A DNA stretch of 64,000 nucleotides from Companilactobacillus alimentarius DSM 20249 (GCF_002849895.1 NZ_CP018867.1:310001-374000), one strand, 5' to 3'; counted from the first letter of the stretch, positions 39,543 through 49,493 are shown. The notes: generated from the letters alone by a model not told the origin. Program-made: numbers and translations.

Positions 39543-39571
39543 AACTGTGACAGTCATTCACAGTTTTTTTA
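39543..39571 (+). terminator. Terminator before typA
   Basis: AACTGTGA pairs with TCACAGTT around a 7-nt loop, followed by a T run. Confidence 0.85.
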
Positions 39572-39614
39572 TTGCAAGTAATCTAAACACGTATTTATGG
39601 AAGGAAGAACTAAT

Positions 39615-41450
39615 TTGACTAAGAGAAGAGAAGATATTAGAAATATTGCGATCATCGCTCACGTTGACCACGGTAAGACTACATTAGTTAACGAAATGCT
39701 AAAGCAATCAGACACACTAGGAAAGCATTATGAGATCCAGGATCGTGCCCTTGATTCAAATGCTATTGAAAGAGAACGTGGTATCACAATCCTTTCAAAG
39801 AATACAGCTGTTGATTACGATGGCAAGAAGATCAATATTTTGGATACACCAGGACACGCTGACTTCGGTGGTGAAGTTGAACGTATCATGAAGATGGTTG
39901 ATGGTGTATTGTTGGTTGTTGATGCTTATGAAGGAACAATGCCACAAACACGCTTTGTTTTGAAAAAAGCTTTGGAACAACACTTAACACCAATCGTTGT
40001 TATTAACAAAATTGATAGACCAGGTGCTCGTCCTGCAGAAGTTGTTGACGAAGTACTTGAATTATTTATTGAATTAGGTGCTGATGATTCACAACTTGAT
40101 TTCCCTGTTATTTATGCTTCAGCTATCAACGGAACATCAAGTTATTCAGATGATCCAGCAAAACAAGAACATACAATGAATCCATTGTTTGATACTATCT
40201 TGAAGACAATTCCTGCACCAATTGACAACTCAGATGAACCATTACAATTCCAAGTTGCCTTGCTAGATTACAACGATTATGTTGGTCGTATTGGTATTGG
40301 ACGTATCTTCCGTGGAAAGATCAAGGTTGGAGATTCCGTTACAGTTATGAAACTTGACGGTTCAACTAAGAACTTCCGTGTAACTAAGTTGTTTGGTTTC
40401 ATGGGCTTGAAACGTGTTGAAATCAATGAAGCTAAGGCTGGAGATTTGATTGCCGTTTCTGGTATGGAAGATATCTATGTTGGTGAAACTGTTACACCAG
40501 TTGACCATCAAGAAGCACTTCCATTGCTACGTATCGACGAACCAACATTGAAGATGATGTTCTTGCAAAACAACTCACCATTCGCTGGTCGTGAAGGTAC
40601 AGAAGTTACTGCTAGAAAGATTGAAGATCGTTTGAAGAAACAATTACATACTGATGTTTCATTGCGTGTTGAAGATACTGATCAAGCTGGTGCTTGGATG
40701 GTTTCTGGACGTGGTGAACTTCACTTGTCAATTCTTGTTGAAGAGATGCGTCGTGAAGGTTTCGAATTACAACTATCACGTCCTGAAGTTATTTACAAGA
40801 CAATTGATAACAAGAAGTGTGAACCTTTTGAAGAGGTAACAATTGATACACCTGACGAATATGTTGGTTCTGTGATCGATTCAATGGCTCAAAGAAAAGG
40901 TGACATGCAAAATATGGAGAGTACTGGAAATGGTCAAACTAGACTTATTTTCTCAACTCCATCACGTGGTTTGATTGGTTATTCAACAGAATTCCTTTCA
41001 ATGACAGGTGGTTATGGTATTTTGAACAATACTTTCTCAGAATACAAGCCAGTCGTTAAGAACTGGAACCCAGGTAGAAGAACTGGTGCTTTGGTTTCAA
41101 TTAACCAAGGACCATCAACTACATACAGTCTTGAATCAGTTGAAGATCGTGGTACATTATTTATCGGTGCCGGTGTTGATGTATATGAAGGTATGATCGT
41201 TGGTGAAAGTAGCCGTGATCAAGATATCGCTGTTACTGTTACTAAGGGTAAGAACCTTACTAATACACGTGCTTCTGGTAAGGATCATGCTGCTGCTATC
41301 AGAACACCTAGAGATATGTCACTTGAACAATCAATCGAATTCCTAAACGAAGACGAACTTTGTGAAGTAACACCTAAGAATGTAAGATTACGCAAGAAGA
41401 TTTTGAACACAAACGAACGTAAGAAGTTTGACAAATCTAAGAAAAACTAA
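39615..41450 (+). CDS. typA: Ribosome-associated GTPase TypA/BipA
   Basis: TypA is a translational GTPase acting in 50S assembly and stress adaptation. G1 [10 protein letters not shown]3 [11 protein letters not shown] and G4 NKIDRPGA are intact, followed by EF-G-like domains and the TypA-specific C-terminal domain (GRRTGALVS). TTG 39615 is chosen: GGAAGGAAG lies 7 nt upstream and it gives [15 protein letters not shown], the usual N-terminus. ATG 39597 would put that ribosome site inside the gene. The length is 611 residues. Confidence 0.95.
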   Translation: MTKRREDIRNIAIIAHVDHGKTTLVNEMLKQSDTLGKHYEIQDRALDSNAIERERGITILSKNTAVDYDGKKINILDTPGHADFGGEVERIMKMVDGVLLVVDAYEGTMPQTRFVLKKALEQHLTPIVVINKIDRPGARPAEVVDEVLELFIELGADDSQLDFPVIYASAINGTSSYSDDPAKQEHTMNPLFDTILKTIPAPIDNSDEPLQFQVALLDYNDYVGRIGIGRIFRGKIKVGDSVTVMKLDGSTKNFRVTKLFGFMGLKRVEINEAKAGDLIAVSGMEDIYVGETVTPVDHQEALPLLRIDEPTLKMMFLQNNSPFAGREGTEVTARKIEDRLKKQLHTDVSLRVEDTDQAGAWMVSGRGELHLSILVEEMRREGFELQLSRPEVIYKTIDNKKCEPFEEVTIDTPDEYVGSVIDSMAQRKGDMQNMESTGNGQTRLIFSTPSRGLIGYSTEFLSMTGGYGILNNTFSEYKPVVKNWNPGRRTGALVSINQGPSTTYSLESVEDRGTLFIGAGVDVYEGMIVGESSRDQDIAVTVTKGKNLTNTRASGKDHAAAIRTPRDMSLEQSIEFLNEDELCEVTPKNVRLRKKILNTNERKKFDKSKKN

Positions 41451-41465
41451 TAAATAATTTATTAT

Positions 41466-41503
41466 AGAGAGTTGGGGACGTTTAGTCTTCAGCTCTTTTT
41501 TTA
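41466..41503 (+). terminator. Terminator after typA
   Basis: AGAGTTGGGGAC pairs over 12 bp (with G-U pairs) with GTCTTCAGCTCT around GTTTA, then a T run. Confidence 0.8.
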
Positions 41504-41544
41504 TAATCAGATAATTGGCACTGTTTTTTTCTTTATTTGTTTGG

Positions 41545-41553
41545 TGGTATAAT
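41545..41553 (+). promoter_or_regulatory. Extended -10 promoter before ftsW
   Basis: TGgTATAAT at 41545-41553 stands about 30 nt before the GTG start. No good -35 is visible at normal spacing, only a T-rich stretch. Confidence 0.55.
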
Positions 41554-41581
41554 CTTATTATCAGATTTTAGGAGTTCAATT

Positions 41582-42757
41582 GTGAAAAAATTAAAAAAAA
41601 TTGACTTATGGATTGTCATTCCGTACATTCTCTTGTTAGGAATTGGAATCGTTATGGTTTATTCAGCCAGTTTTTATAATACCCTCATGGCTGGGGGAAA
41701 GACGGATCAATATCTAATTAAACAAGCTGTATTTGCTGGGGTAGGGTTGTTTTTGTGCTATTTCTGCTTTATTCTCAAAGCAAAATTTTTTAGAAAACGA
41801 GTTGCTATTAAATATGCATTACTATTTACCATTTTGTCATTGGCTTCGTTGCCAATCTTGGGAAAAATATTTCCTAGCTTGCGAGTCAATGGTGCTGTGG
41901 CTTGGATTCCTATGGGACCTTTTGGTAATTATCAGCCTTTGGAGTTAGCTAAATTAGTTTTAATTTTATATTTGGCTTTTGTATTAACCAGTAAGCAAGA
42001 GCGATTATTGTCGTATCAAAATTGGAAAGAAGTTGGTTTTGAAGTTTTACCTCCAATCTTGGTCGTAGGAATGATTGTGTTCTTGCTTTTGATTCAACCA
42101 GATTTTGGAGGAGCCATTGTTATTTCATTAATAACTTGGGTTTTACTTGGAGCGTCTACAATTCCTGGAAAGTACATTGTTCGTTTGAGTACAGCATTAG
42201 CAGCCTTTTTAGGTTTAGTGATTTTTATGATTCTTAAATTAGCTCCTTCGATCATTACCAGCCATTATCAATATAAACGTATTTTAGCGATGCAACATCC
42301 ATTTAAATGGGAACAACAAGCAGGTGCTCAATTGGTAAATTCCTTTTACGCGATTAGTAATGGTGGAATTTTTGGAGTTGGATTAGGAAATGGGATTCAA
42401 AAACGTGGATACTTACCTGAACCGCATACTGATTTTATTTTAGCGGTTATCAGTGAAGAATTAGGTTTAGTCGGCGATGTTGTAGTTTTAGGACTTTTAG
42501 CAATAATTATTTTTCGAATTATCTTAATTGGAATCCGTGCAAAGAAAAACTATAATGCTTTAGTTTGTTACGGAGTGGCGACAATGCTTTTGACACAAGT
42601 AATATTAAATGTTGGAGGATTGTTGAGTTTGATTCCTTTGACGGGTGTTACGTTACCGTTTATTAGTTACGGAGGCTCCAGTATGTTGATTTTATCAATC
42701 GCATTGGGGATAGTATTAAATCTGGATGCCACAACGAAATTTGAAAGAACAGGGTGA
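41582..42757 (+). CDS. ftsW: Peptidoglycan glycosyltransferase FtsW (SEDS family)
   Basis: This is a SEDS-family lipid II polymerase with ten predicted membrane helices. IGIVMVYSAS near the N-terminus, QPLELAKLVLILYLA, LLIQPDFGGAIVI and the C-terminal VTLPFISYGGSSML are family hallmarks. The start is GTG 41582 with AGGAG 7 nt upstream; an upstream in-frame start overlaps the promoter. At 391 residues it fits FtsW; RodA is the alternative, less favoured. It heads the ylbG-holA run. Confidence 0.9.
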   Translation: MKKLKKIDLWIVIPYILLLGIGIVMVYSASFYNTLMAGGKTDQYLIKQAVFAGVGLFLCYFCFILKAKFFRKRVAIKYALLFTILSLASLPILGKIFPSLRVNGAVAWIPMGPFGNYQPLELAKLVLILYLAFVLTSKQERLLSYQNWKEVGFEVLPPILVVGMIVFLLLIQPDFGGAIVISLITWVLLGASTIPGKYIVRLSTALAAFLGLVIFMILKLAPSIITSHYQYKRILAMQHPFKWEQQAGAQLVNSFYAISNGGIFGVGLGNGIQKRGYLPEPHTDFILAVISEELGLVGDVVVLGLLAIIIFRIILIGIRAKKNYNALVCYGVATMLLTQVILNVGGLLSLIPLTGVTLPFISYGGSSMLILSIALGIVLNLDATTKFERTG

Positions 42758-42763
42758 TTTTTT

Positions 42764-43030
42764 ATGTTTAAAAAAACTGAGCGTCAAGCTCTTTATGTTT
42801 GGGTGTATTCGTTGAAATGGCGGAAAAAATTGCAACATTATGGTACGATTTATTACACTTCTCCTAAGATGAAATACGTTATGATGTACGTAAATACCAA
42901 TCGGGTGGCAGAAGTGAAAAAAGAATTAAGTTCAAAGAATTATGTCAAACGCGTTTCATTGGCACATCGAAAAGAGTTAGATGAACATTACGTGTTAAAA
43001 ACTGATAGTAAACGAGAGGAAAAAGAATGA
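42764..43030 (+). CDS. ylbG: YlbG/UPF0298-family protein
   Basis: This 88-residue cytoplasmic protein of the DUF2129 (YlbG) family shows RQALYVWVYSLKWRKKLQHYGTIYYTSPKMKYVMMYVN at the N-terminal half and a charged tail. The function is unestablished. It precedes rsmD with a 4-nt overlap, the arrangement seen in Bacillus (ylbG-ylbH). Confidence 0.88.
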   Translation: MFKKTERQALYVWVYSLKWRKKLQHYGTIYYTSPKMKYVMMYVNTNRVAEVKKELSSKNYVKRVSLAHRKELDEHYVLKTDSKREEKE

Positions 43031-43581
43031 AAGTTGTTTCAGGTAAATTTCGAGGTTTAAATTTGAAGGCTGTTCCCACTAACAATACTCGTCCTACTTC
43101 AGCTAAGGTTAAAGAGGCTGTCTTTAGCATGTTGACGCCTTATATGGTCGATCAGGGCGTGGCCTTGGATCTATTTGCAGGAACGGGTAGTTTGGGTATT
43201 GAAGCCGTTTCACGCGACTATCGCCTGTCCTATTTGGTTGATAAGGCTTATAAGGCAGTTAATACAATTAAAGAAAATGTCGAAAAGACACGTTCAGCTG
43301 ATAATTTCGTAATTTTAAAAACCTCTGCAGTTGAAGCCTTGAAAAAATTTCAAGCGGATGGTATCAAATTTGATTTGGTTTTTCTTGATCCGCCTTATCG
43401 AATGAAGATAACTGAACAAATTATCAAAGATATGGTTGAAGGAAATCTTTTGAATGACGGAGCTATCATTGTCGACGAGACCGATTATGATATTGATTTA
43501 ACGGATTTTTCTAAGATTAATTTATTAAAAGAAAAGAGATATAAGGATACTAAAGTTGCAATGTATCAGTTTGGAGGATAA
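43027..43581 (+). CDS. rsmD: 16S rRNA (guanine966-N2)-methyltransferase RsmD
   Basis: RsmD methylates G966 of 16S rRNA with SAM. The sequence opens MKVVSGKFRGLNLKAVP and contains RPTSAKVKEAVFSML, the SAM loop LDLFAGTGSLGIEAVSR, and the catalytic FLDPPYRM (DPPY). Its 184 residues are typical. It overlaps ylbG and is followed by coaD after 1 nt. Confidence 0.95.
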   Translation: MKVVSGKFRGLNLKAVPTNNTRPTSAKVKEAVFSMLTPYMVDQGVALDLFAGTGSLGIEAVSRDYRLSYLVDKAYKAVNTIKENVEKTRSADNFVILKTSAVEALKKFQADGIKFDLVFLDPPYRMKITEQIIKDMVEGNLLNDGAIIVDETDYDIDLTDFSKINLLKEKRYKDTKVAMYQFGG

Positions 43582-43582
43582 T

Positions 43583-44074
43583 ATGTCTCAAAAAATAGGA
43601 CTTTACGCTGGTAGTTTTGATCCCGTTACTAACGGTCATTTGGACATTATAAGAAGAGCTGCAAAATTGTTTGATAAGTTGTATGTGGCACCTATGACTA
43701 ATACTTCCAAAAAGTATTTGTTTTCCTATCAGGAAAAAAAGTCTTTTATTGAGGCGGAAATTAAGGATCTGCAAAATGTTGTTGTAGTCGATGGTAAGTC
43801 TGAGTTATCAACGGACTTAGCTCGTAAATTACACGCTAATTTTATGGTTCGGTCCATGCGTAATCCAGATGATTTTGGTTACGAATCAGGTGTTGCTTCA
43901 ATTAATCGAGTTTTGGACAAGAATATTGAAACAATATTTCTACTAGCAAATGACAGATATGCTACTATATCATCATCAATGATGAAAGAGGTGGCCAAGT
44001 TTGGCGGTAATATATCTGAATTTGTGCCTCAAGCGGTCGCATTGGAATTGATCAAGAAATTGAGGAAGGACTAA
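43583..44074 (+). CDS. coaD: Phosphopantetheine adenylyltransferase
   Basis: CoaD catalyses the penultimate step of coenzyme A synthesis, adenylating 4'-phosphopantetheine. GLYAGSFDPVTNGHLDII carries the nucleotidyltransferase T/HxGH motif, and MVRSMRNPDDFGYE and ATISSSMMKEVAKFGG are family signatures. ATG 43583 follows GGAGG; the longer frame from 43556 runs into rsmD. The length is 163 residues. Confidence 0.96.
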   Translation: MSQKIGLYAGSFDPVTNGHLDIIRRAAKLFDKLYVAPMTNTSKKYLFSYQEKKSFIEAEIKDLQNVVVVDGKSELSTDLARKLHANFMVRSMRNPDDFGYESGVASINRVLDKNIETIFLLANDRYATISSSMMKEVAKFGGNISEFVPQAVALELIKKLRKD

Positions 44075-44080
44075 ACTATT

Positions 44081-45127
44081 TTGAGATTTAATAAAACTAG
44101 AAATAAAATCTTTGGTGGTATTTTTATTTTTATCATCGTTGTGGCATTTTTCTTTACACCAACAGGTTATTATTTGGAAGTTCCAGGTAGTGCCGAAGAT
44201 ACTTCTCAATTTGTAAAAGTTAATGGCAAACAAGATAAGAAGAAGGGAAGCCTCCTGTTAACCACAGTTGGAATTGTTAGTGGTACACCGTTTACCTTAT
44301 TAAAATCGTTAGGGAATAATTTTGAAACAATTTATTCACAGCAAGATTTAATGGGTGATGAGAATAGTCAACAATACTTCCAAGTACAAAAGTATTATAT
44401 GCAGTCGGCTCAAAACAGTGCAATCCAAGCTGCCTATACTAAAGCTCATAAGTCGTTTACTAAACAGTATCTTGGTGTTTATGTGATGGATGTAATGGAT
44501 AATTCGGATTTTAAGAATAAATTAGAAGTAGGAGATACTATAACTTCTATCAATAATTATCACTTTAAGAGTTCGAACCAATTTATTAAATATGTTAAAA
44601 AATTGAATAAGAAAGCTACTGTTAGAATCAACTTTACTCGTAATGGCAAGAAGAAGTCAGCTACAGGTAAATTAGTGAAATTGACTGGTACTAAGCGCCA
44701 TGGTCTTGGAATTACTTTGACTGATAATACCAAAGCCACAGGGAACCCTCCAACCAAGATTGATGCAGGCGATATCGGTGGTCCTTCAGCAGGATTGATG
44801 TTTACCTTGCAAGTTTATTCACAGATTAGTAAGCAAAATCTAAAGAATGGAAGAACAATCGCCGGAACTGGAACGATTTCTCCTGATGGTACAGTTGGTC
44901 CCATTGGTGGAATTGAAAAGAAAGTTTATGCTGCTTCAGCAATGGGTGCTACAATTTTCTTTGCACCAAATGATCCAGTGACGAAAGAAATTAAAAAGTA
45001 TGATCCTGGTTATGTCAATAATTATAATTTAGCCAAGAGAGCTGCTAAGAAGATTCATACGAAGATGAAAATTGTTCCTGTCAAGAACTTAGATGATGCA
45101 ATAAATTATCTTGAAAAAACAAAATAG
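44081..45127 (+). CDS. sepM: SepM-type membrane PDZ/Lon-like serine protease (YlbL)
   Basis: This 348-residue protein has one N-terminal membrane helix (residues 9-27), an extracellular PDZ domain (LGVYVMDVMDNSDFKNKLEVGDTI) and a C-terminal Lon-type S16 protease domain. The catalytic Ser is in DIGGPSAGLMF and the Lys in GPIGGIEKKVYAA. In streptococci SepM trims a competence peptide; here the substrate is unknown. The start is TTG with GAGGAAGGA 10 nt upstream. The adjacent comEA-comEC genes make a competence link conceivable but not shown. Confidence 0.92.
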   Translation: MRFNKTRNKIFGGIFIFIIVVAFFFTPTGYYLEVPGSAEDTSQFVKVNGKQDKKKGSLLLTTVGIVSGTPFTLLKSLGNNFETIYSQQDLMGDENSQQYFQVQKYYMQSAQNSAIQAAYTKAHKSFTKQYLGVYVMDVMDNSDFKNKLEVGDTITSINNYHFKSSNQFIKYVKKLNKKATVRINFTRNGKKKSATGKLVKLTGTKRHGLGITLTDNTKATGNPPTKIDAGDIGGPSAGLMFTLQVYSQISKQNLKNGRTIAGTGTISPDGTVGPIGGIEKKVYAASAMGATIFFAPNDPVTKEIKKYDPGYVNNYNLAKRAAKKIHTKMKIVPVKNLDDAINYLEKTK

Positions 45128-45149
45128 TCCAATAAGGACTATTTTTTTT
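45123..45149 (+). terminator. Terminator after sepM
   Basis: AATAGTCC (45123-45130) pairs with GGACTATT (45136-45143), then a T run. The stem includes the sepM stop codon. Confidence 0.85.
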
Positions 45150-45175
45150 ACGTAATTTTATTCGAGGTGATTAAA

Positions 45176-45796
45176 ATGAAGGAAATATTTCATTATATTA
45201 AGAAGAATAAAATTATTTTGATTGTACTTTTTATTAGTTTGATTGGTGGAGGTTATTTTATGCTTCATCAAAAAACAACCCCTAGTCCCGATCAGATTAA
45301 AACGGAGGATCTGGTTGAAAAGAAGGCTCCTGAGAAGTCCAATAAAGAAACCAAAAAAAATAGTAAAACTCTTGGTGAGAAATTAGTTGTAGATGTACAA
45401 GGTGCAGTAAAAAAGCCAGGAGTTTATCGAGTTAAGGATAAGGCGATTGTTCAAGAAGTGTTACAAATAGCAGGTGGAGTGACACAGAATGCTGATTTAA
45501 AACAGTTGAACCAGGCTAAAAGAGTTTCAGATCAGATGCAGATCTATGTTCCAACTAAAGGTGAAAAGAGTATTAATAATTCCACAGCTACAAATGATCA
45601 AAAGAAGATCGTCAATATCAATACCGATAATCCGGATGATTTTAAAGATGTTACTGGAATTGGACCTAAGAAAGCAGAAAAAATCATTGCCTATCGTCAA
45701 GAGCATGGGGATTTTAAGAATTTGCATGATTTAACTGGAGTTTCTGGCATTGGTGAGAAGAGTCTTGATAAATTGAAAGAACAATTGACTGTTTGA
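45176..45796 (+). CDS. comEA: Competence DNA-binding protein ComEA
   Basis: ComEA is the membrane-anchored DNA receptor for transformation. It has an N-terminal membrane helix (residues 11-28), a Lys/Glu-rich spacer, an SLBB domain (VVDVQGAVKKPGVYRV), and a C-terminal helix-hairpin-helix pair: NINTDNPDDFKDVTGIGPKKAEKII and LTGVSGIGEKSLDKL. ATG 45176 follows GAGGTGA at 5 nt. The length is 206 residues. comEC follows 3 nt later. Confidence 0.95.
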   Translation: MKEIFHYIKKNKIILIVLFISLIGGGYFMLHQKTTPSPDQIKTEDLVEKKAPEKSNKETKKNSKTLGEKLVVDVQGAVKKPGVYRVKDKAIVQEVLQIAGGVTQNADLKQLNQAKRVSDQMQIYVPTKGEKSINNSTATNDQKKIVNINTDNPDDFKDVTGIGPKKAEKIIAYRQEHGDFKNLHDLTGVSGIGEKSLDKLKEQLTV

Positions 45797-45799
45797 TCT

Positions 45800-48049
45800 A
45801 TGAGAGGTAAGTTGATTTTTCCAGCTTTAGCAATAATTCTACTAATTACAATTTATTTTCAGACAAAATGGTTTACTATTTTTTTAATAATCTTGATGAT
45901 TAGAATTAGTCTTTTAAAAAATTGGCAATTAGATTTATTAGTGATTTCATTAATATTGATATTTGCAATTAGATGTCAGACGCTAAAAGTAGTGCCTGAT
46001 ATGCCCCAGATAACTACTGGTTTGATTTCGCCGGATAAAGTCAATATAAATGGCGATATTTTGAGTGGTGAAATGGAGACTACAAGTCAATCCGTGAAAT
46101 TTATTTATCGGATTAAAACTCAAACAGAACAAAAAAGATGGCAGAATCTAGAAAGAATGGTCTCAGTTCAGCCAGTAATTAAGGAGATAAAACCGGTAAC
46201 CAAACCTAGGAATATTGGTGAATTTAATTACGCCAAATATCTGGCTAATAAAAATATTAATTATAATGTTCAAATAGACAGATTCAAATCTATAAAAGAG
46301 TTTGAGCCACAAAAAATTGAAGATAGAATAAATGTTTTACGGATACACATAATTAAATATTTAGCAAAACTTCCAAAATGGTTAAGAATCCATGCCCAAA
46401 GTTTGATTGTCGGATATACAGGTTCGGATAATAAAGACTTTTTGAAAATATTGAGTGCCTTAGGAATCATTCACTTGTTTAGTTTATCGGGATTACACGT
46501 TTTGATTATTCTAACTATCTTACGAAAATTGACCTCATTTTTTAGAATACCTGTAGAGTGGGTCGATTTCTTAATGCTATTTATCTTACCGATGTACGGA
46601 ATATTGGTAGGTTCAAAGAGTGGTATTTGGCGTGCAATTGTATTGACTTTAGTGAGCATTATTTTAAAGAAATTAAGGATTTCTTTGAGCCGCTTAGACA
46701 TTTTTAGTATTACCATGATTATTTGTCTTTTTATTTATCCTTTTGGAATAATTGAAATGGGTGGACAGCTAAGTTTTTTGTTGGCATTTGCTATTCTCTA
46801 TTTGTATAAAGGGAGTAATTTTTTTCAAATGACTTTCAAGATGAACTTAGTTAGTTTACCAATTATCTGTTTTTACACCTATCAAATTAATTGGTTGACA
46901 TTATTAGTGAATTTAATCTTTATTCCCTTTTTCTCATATGTTATCTTACCGATTACTTTGATATCTTCTTTAACGGTTAATTGGCATTTTTGGTCAATAA
47001 TTAATTCAACCTTTGAGAAAATGTATGTCACACTAGATTTTTTTGCTAATAATTCATTTTTCGTTTTAATAACTGGTAAGTTTCCTAGTTGGTTAGTAAT
47101 TGTTTTATTGATTATTAGTTTGTTTTATGTTGAAAGTAAAATGATTTTGAATAAATATTTATTTCATTACTTAGCGCTCATTCTTTTCTGTATCGCTCTT
47201 AATAAATTTCCTATCTTTGGTTCCGTTAATATAATTGATGTTGGGCAGGGAGATAGCATTTTAATTACTACACCTTTAGTTCGACGGACTTTTCTAATTG
47301 ACGTTGGTGGCAAGTTGAATTTTTCTACTAAATCATGGGCAAAACGGTTAAGCCATGATCAGGTCGAGACTACTACCTTGCCATTTTTAAAATCTAAGGG
47401 TATCAGCCATATTGATAGATTATTTTTGACACACAAAGATGTGGATCATATTGGTAATGTGGAGACGCTTTTGAAAAACTTTTCTGTACGGCAGATAAAC
47501 TTTGGAATTGGTCTGGAGCAAAATAAACGTATTAAGAAGCTGATTCGAAAATATCCGCAGATAAAATTTATCGGTCATAAACAAGGAGATGTTTTAAATA
47601 CTGGCTCAATTAAGTGGCAAGTATTGTGGCCAAAGCATAGGGGAATTGGAGAGAATAGTGATTCATTAACTCTATTGGCTTCAATTAAACATCGGCGTTG
47701 GCTTTTTACAGGAGATTTGGATATTGCCTCTGAAAAAAAGATCTTACAAGATTATCATTTTAAGGTGGATTATTTAAAATTAGGACACCATGGATCTAAG
47801 ACTTCCATGGGTGAACAGTTATTGTCAACGATTCAACCCAAATTAGGATTCATTTCGGCGGGGGTGGATAATCGCTATGGACACCCAAATCAAGAGACAT
47901 TAATACGTTTAAAAAAGCATCGAGTCAAATATTTAAATACAGCTGAATATGGTATGATATCTTGGTATTATAATTTCTTTGATGATAAAGAAGAAATAAC
48001 AACTTTTTTAAAGGGTGACTTGATTGAAGATAGCAGAGTTAAAAAATAA
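45800..48049 (+). CDS. comEC: Competence DNA channel ComEC/Rec2
   Basis: ComEC forms the membrane channel for incoming single-stranded DNA. N-terminal helices and a DUF4131-like extracellular region precede the multi-helix ComEC core (HLFSLSGLHVLIILT...). A C-terminal metallo-beta-lactamase domain has NIIDVGQGDSILI, THKDVDHIGNVE and KLGHHGSKTSM. At 749 residues with all three regions uninterrupted, the gene looks functional. Its end overlaps holA by 26 nt. Confidence 0.95.
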   Translation: MRGKLIFPALAIILLITIYFQTKWFTIFLIILMIRISLLKNWQLDLLVISLILIFAIRCQTLKVVPDMPQITTGLISPDKVNINGDILSGEMETTSQSVKFIYRIKTQTEQKRWQNLERMVSVQPVIKEIKPVTKPRNIGEFNYAKYLANKNINYNVQIDRFKSIKEFEPQKIEDRINVLRIHIIKYLAKLPKWLRIHAQSLIVGYTGSDNKDFLKILSALGIIHLFSLSGLHVLIILTILRKLTSFFRIPVEWVDFLMLFILPMYGILVGSKSGIWRAIVLTLVSIILKKLRISLSRLDIFSITMIICLFIYPFGIIEMGGQLSFLLAFAILYLYKGSNFFQMTFKMNLVSLPIICFYTYQINWLTLLVNLIFIPFFSYVILPITLISSLTVNWHFWSIINSTFEKMYVTLDFFANNSFFVLITGKFPSWLVIVLLIISLFYVESKMILNKYLFHYLALILFCIALNKFPIFGSVNIIDVGQGDSILITTPLVRRTFLIDVGGKLNFSTKSWAKRLSHDQVETTTLPFLKSKGISHIDRLFLTHKDVDHIGNVETLLKNFSVRQINFGIGLEQNKRIKKLIRKYPQIKFIGHKQGDVLNTGSIKWQVLWPKHRGIGENSDSLTLLASIKHRRWLFTGDLDIASEKKILQDYHFKVDYLKLGHHGSKTSMGEQLLSTIQPKLGFISAGVDNRYGHPNQETLIRLKKHRVKYLNTAEYGMISWYYNFFDDKEEITTFLKGDLIEDSRVKK

Positions 48050-49037
48050 TTTAAACCAGGGTAACTTAAGTAATTTGTATCTGGTTACTGGTAAAGAACA
48101 AGTTTTTATCAAGGATATCCAAAAGTCCTTTAAAGAAATTATGACTCCTGAGGAAAGAGACATGAATTTTTCTAATTTTGATTTAGAAGAAGTTCCATTG
48201 GCTGATGTTATTAATGAAGCTATTTCTGCACCATTTTTTGGTGAGCGTCGAGTAGTTTTTGCCAATAATCCTTACTTTTTGACAGCTGAACGTACCAAGA
48301 ATGCCGTGGAACAGAATACAGATTTACTTTTGAGATATATCCAGAATCCGATCCCATCGACAATCATGGTAATATTTGCAACTTACGATAAATTGGATGC
48401 TAGAAAGAAAATAGTCAAACAATTGAAGAAACTAGCTGTAGTGGTGGATGCCGGTCAAATGGAAGGACCAATGTTGACACGGACGATTCAGTCGGATTTA
48501 AAAAAAGATGGGTACCAAATTGAACCTGGGGCTTTAGATTTATTAGTTAATAAGACTAAAGGTAATTATTCTTTGATCATAAATCAGTTAGCCAAATTGA
48601 AATTATATGCTTTGAAAACTAAACAAATAGATCAAGCGGCGGTTTCAAAACTTGTTCCACAATCTTTAGAGGATAATGTTTTTGACTTAATGAATCAAAT
48701 TCTACAAAAGAACGTTTATCAAGCTGAAGAATTGTATCGTCAATTTTTGCTTCAAAAAATTGATCCTATTTTGTTAATCGCTATTTTGATTTCGCAATTA
48801 CGATTATTGATTCAAGTCAAAATATTAACTGAACGAGGATTGACCGAAGCAACAATCTCTAAGAATCTTAAATTACATCCTTATCGAGTTAAATTGTCAC
48901 ATCGTCAAGCTCGTACCTTGCAAATGAAACCATTGCAGGTAATGTATCAGGACTTGGTCAACTTAGATTTTCAAATTAAATCAGGACAAGGCGATAAGGA
49001 GTTATTGTTTGATCTATTTATCGCTAAATTTGCATAA
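48024..49037 (+). CDS. holA: DNA polymerase III delta subunit
   Basis: HolA is the clamp-loader delta subunit that opens the sliding clamp. The N-terminal LYLVTGKEQVFIKDIQKSF and the central SLEDNVFDLMNQILQKN...LLQKIDPILLIAILISQLR are characteristic. The length is 337 residues. The start is TTG inside the end of comEC with a GGGTGA ribosome site; no nearby ATG fits. The comEC-holA-rpsT order is standard for Firmicutes. Confidence 0.93.
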   Translation: MKIAELKNNLNQGNLSNLYLVTGKEQVFIKDIQKSFKEIMTPEERDMNFSNFDLEEVPLADVINEAISAPFFGERRVVFANNPYFLTAERTKNAVEQNTDLLLRYIQNPIPSTIMVIFATYDKLDARKKIVKQLKKLAVVVDAGQMEGPMLTRTIQSDLKKDGYQIEPGALDLLVNKTKGNYSLIINQLAKLKLYALKTKQIDQAAVSKLVPQSLEDNVFDLMNQILQKNVYQAEELYRQFLLQKIDPILLIAILISQLRLLIQVKILTERGLTEATISKNLKLHPYRVKLSHRQARTLQMKPLQVMYQDLVNLDFQIKSGQGDKELLFDLFIAKFA

Positions 49038-49078
49038 AAAAAGGGAGTCCAGAATTTCTGAACTCCTTTTTTATGCAA
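49029..49078. terminator. Bidirectional terminator holA / rpsT
   Basis: A long inverted repeat, TTTGCAT plus an A run plus GGGAGT against ACTCC plus a T run plus ATGCAAA, encloses CAGAA/TTCTG. It includes the holA stop codon and can act in both directions. Confidence 0.8.
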
Positions 49079-49079
49079 A

Positions 49080-49103
49080 TAAAAAAGCAACCTTGTGGTT
49101 GCC
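49080..49103 (-). terminator. Terminator after rpsT
   Basis: On the minus strand GCAACC pairs with GGTTGC around ACAA, followed by a TTTTTT run. Confidence 0.85.
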
Positions 49104-49107
49104 TATA

Positions 49108-49356
49108 TTAATTCAATTTAGCAAGTCTTGACTTATCACGAGCAGCCTTGTTAGCCTTGATTAGACCTTTTGACTTAGCCATATCAATAGCACGAACTGC
49201 CGTTCTAAACATATCATCTTTGTTGTCAGCGTTCTTAGCTGCTGAAGCTTCAAAGTTTTTAATAGCTGAACGCATAGCATTCTTTTGTGAATTGTTGCGA
49301 AGACTTGCACTTTCTGCAGTCTTTACACGCTTCATAGCTGATTTAATTTGTGGCAT
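49108..49356 (-). CDS. rpsT: 30S ribosomal protein S20
   Basis: S20 is a primary 16S rRNA-binding protein. The basic, all-helical 82-residue sequence begins [33 protein letters not shown] and ends [18 protein letters not shown], matching the family. ATG 49356 follows CGGAGGTG; an in-frame GTG three codons earlier belongs to the ribosome site. Confidence 0.97.
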   Translation of the reverse strand: MPQIKSAMKRVKTAESASLRNNSQKNAMRSAIKNFEASAAKNADNKDDMFRTAVRAIDMAKSKGLIKANKAARDKSRLAKLN

Positions 49357-49403
49357 CAATTTCACCTCCGATTACCTAGTAAGCTTAAAACTCAATATAT
49401 AGA

Positions 49404-49432
49404 ATTATACATAATTCGCTTTATCAATGCAA
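49404..49432 (-). promoter_or_regulatory. rpsT promoter
   Basis: On the minus strand TTGCAT (49432-49427) is 17 nt from TATAAT (49409-49404), about 48 nt before the start codon. Confidence 0.75.
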
Positions 49433-49457
49433 TGAAATGTCGCTTTTTTTTATGGTA

Positions 49458-49486
49458 TTGCAATATTTGTCGATTTGTAGTAAATT
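49458..49486 (+). promoter_or_regulatory. rpsO promoter
   Basis: TTGCAA (49458-49463) is 17 nt from TAAATT (49481-49486). It diverges from the rpsT promoter about 25 bp away. Confidence 0.65.
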
Positions 49487-49493
49487 ATTTAGA

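Noticed and set aside
49148..49402. 84-codon frame opposite rpsT
   Set aside because: It mirrors the S20 gene and its promoter; the S20 protein on the other strand is unmistakable.
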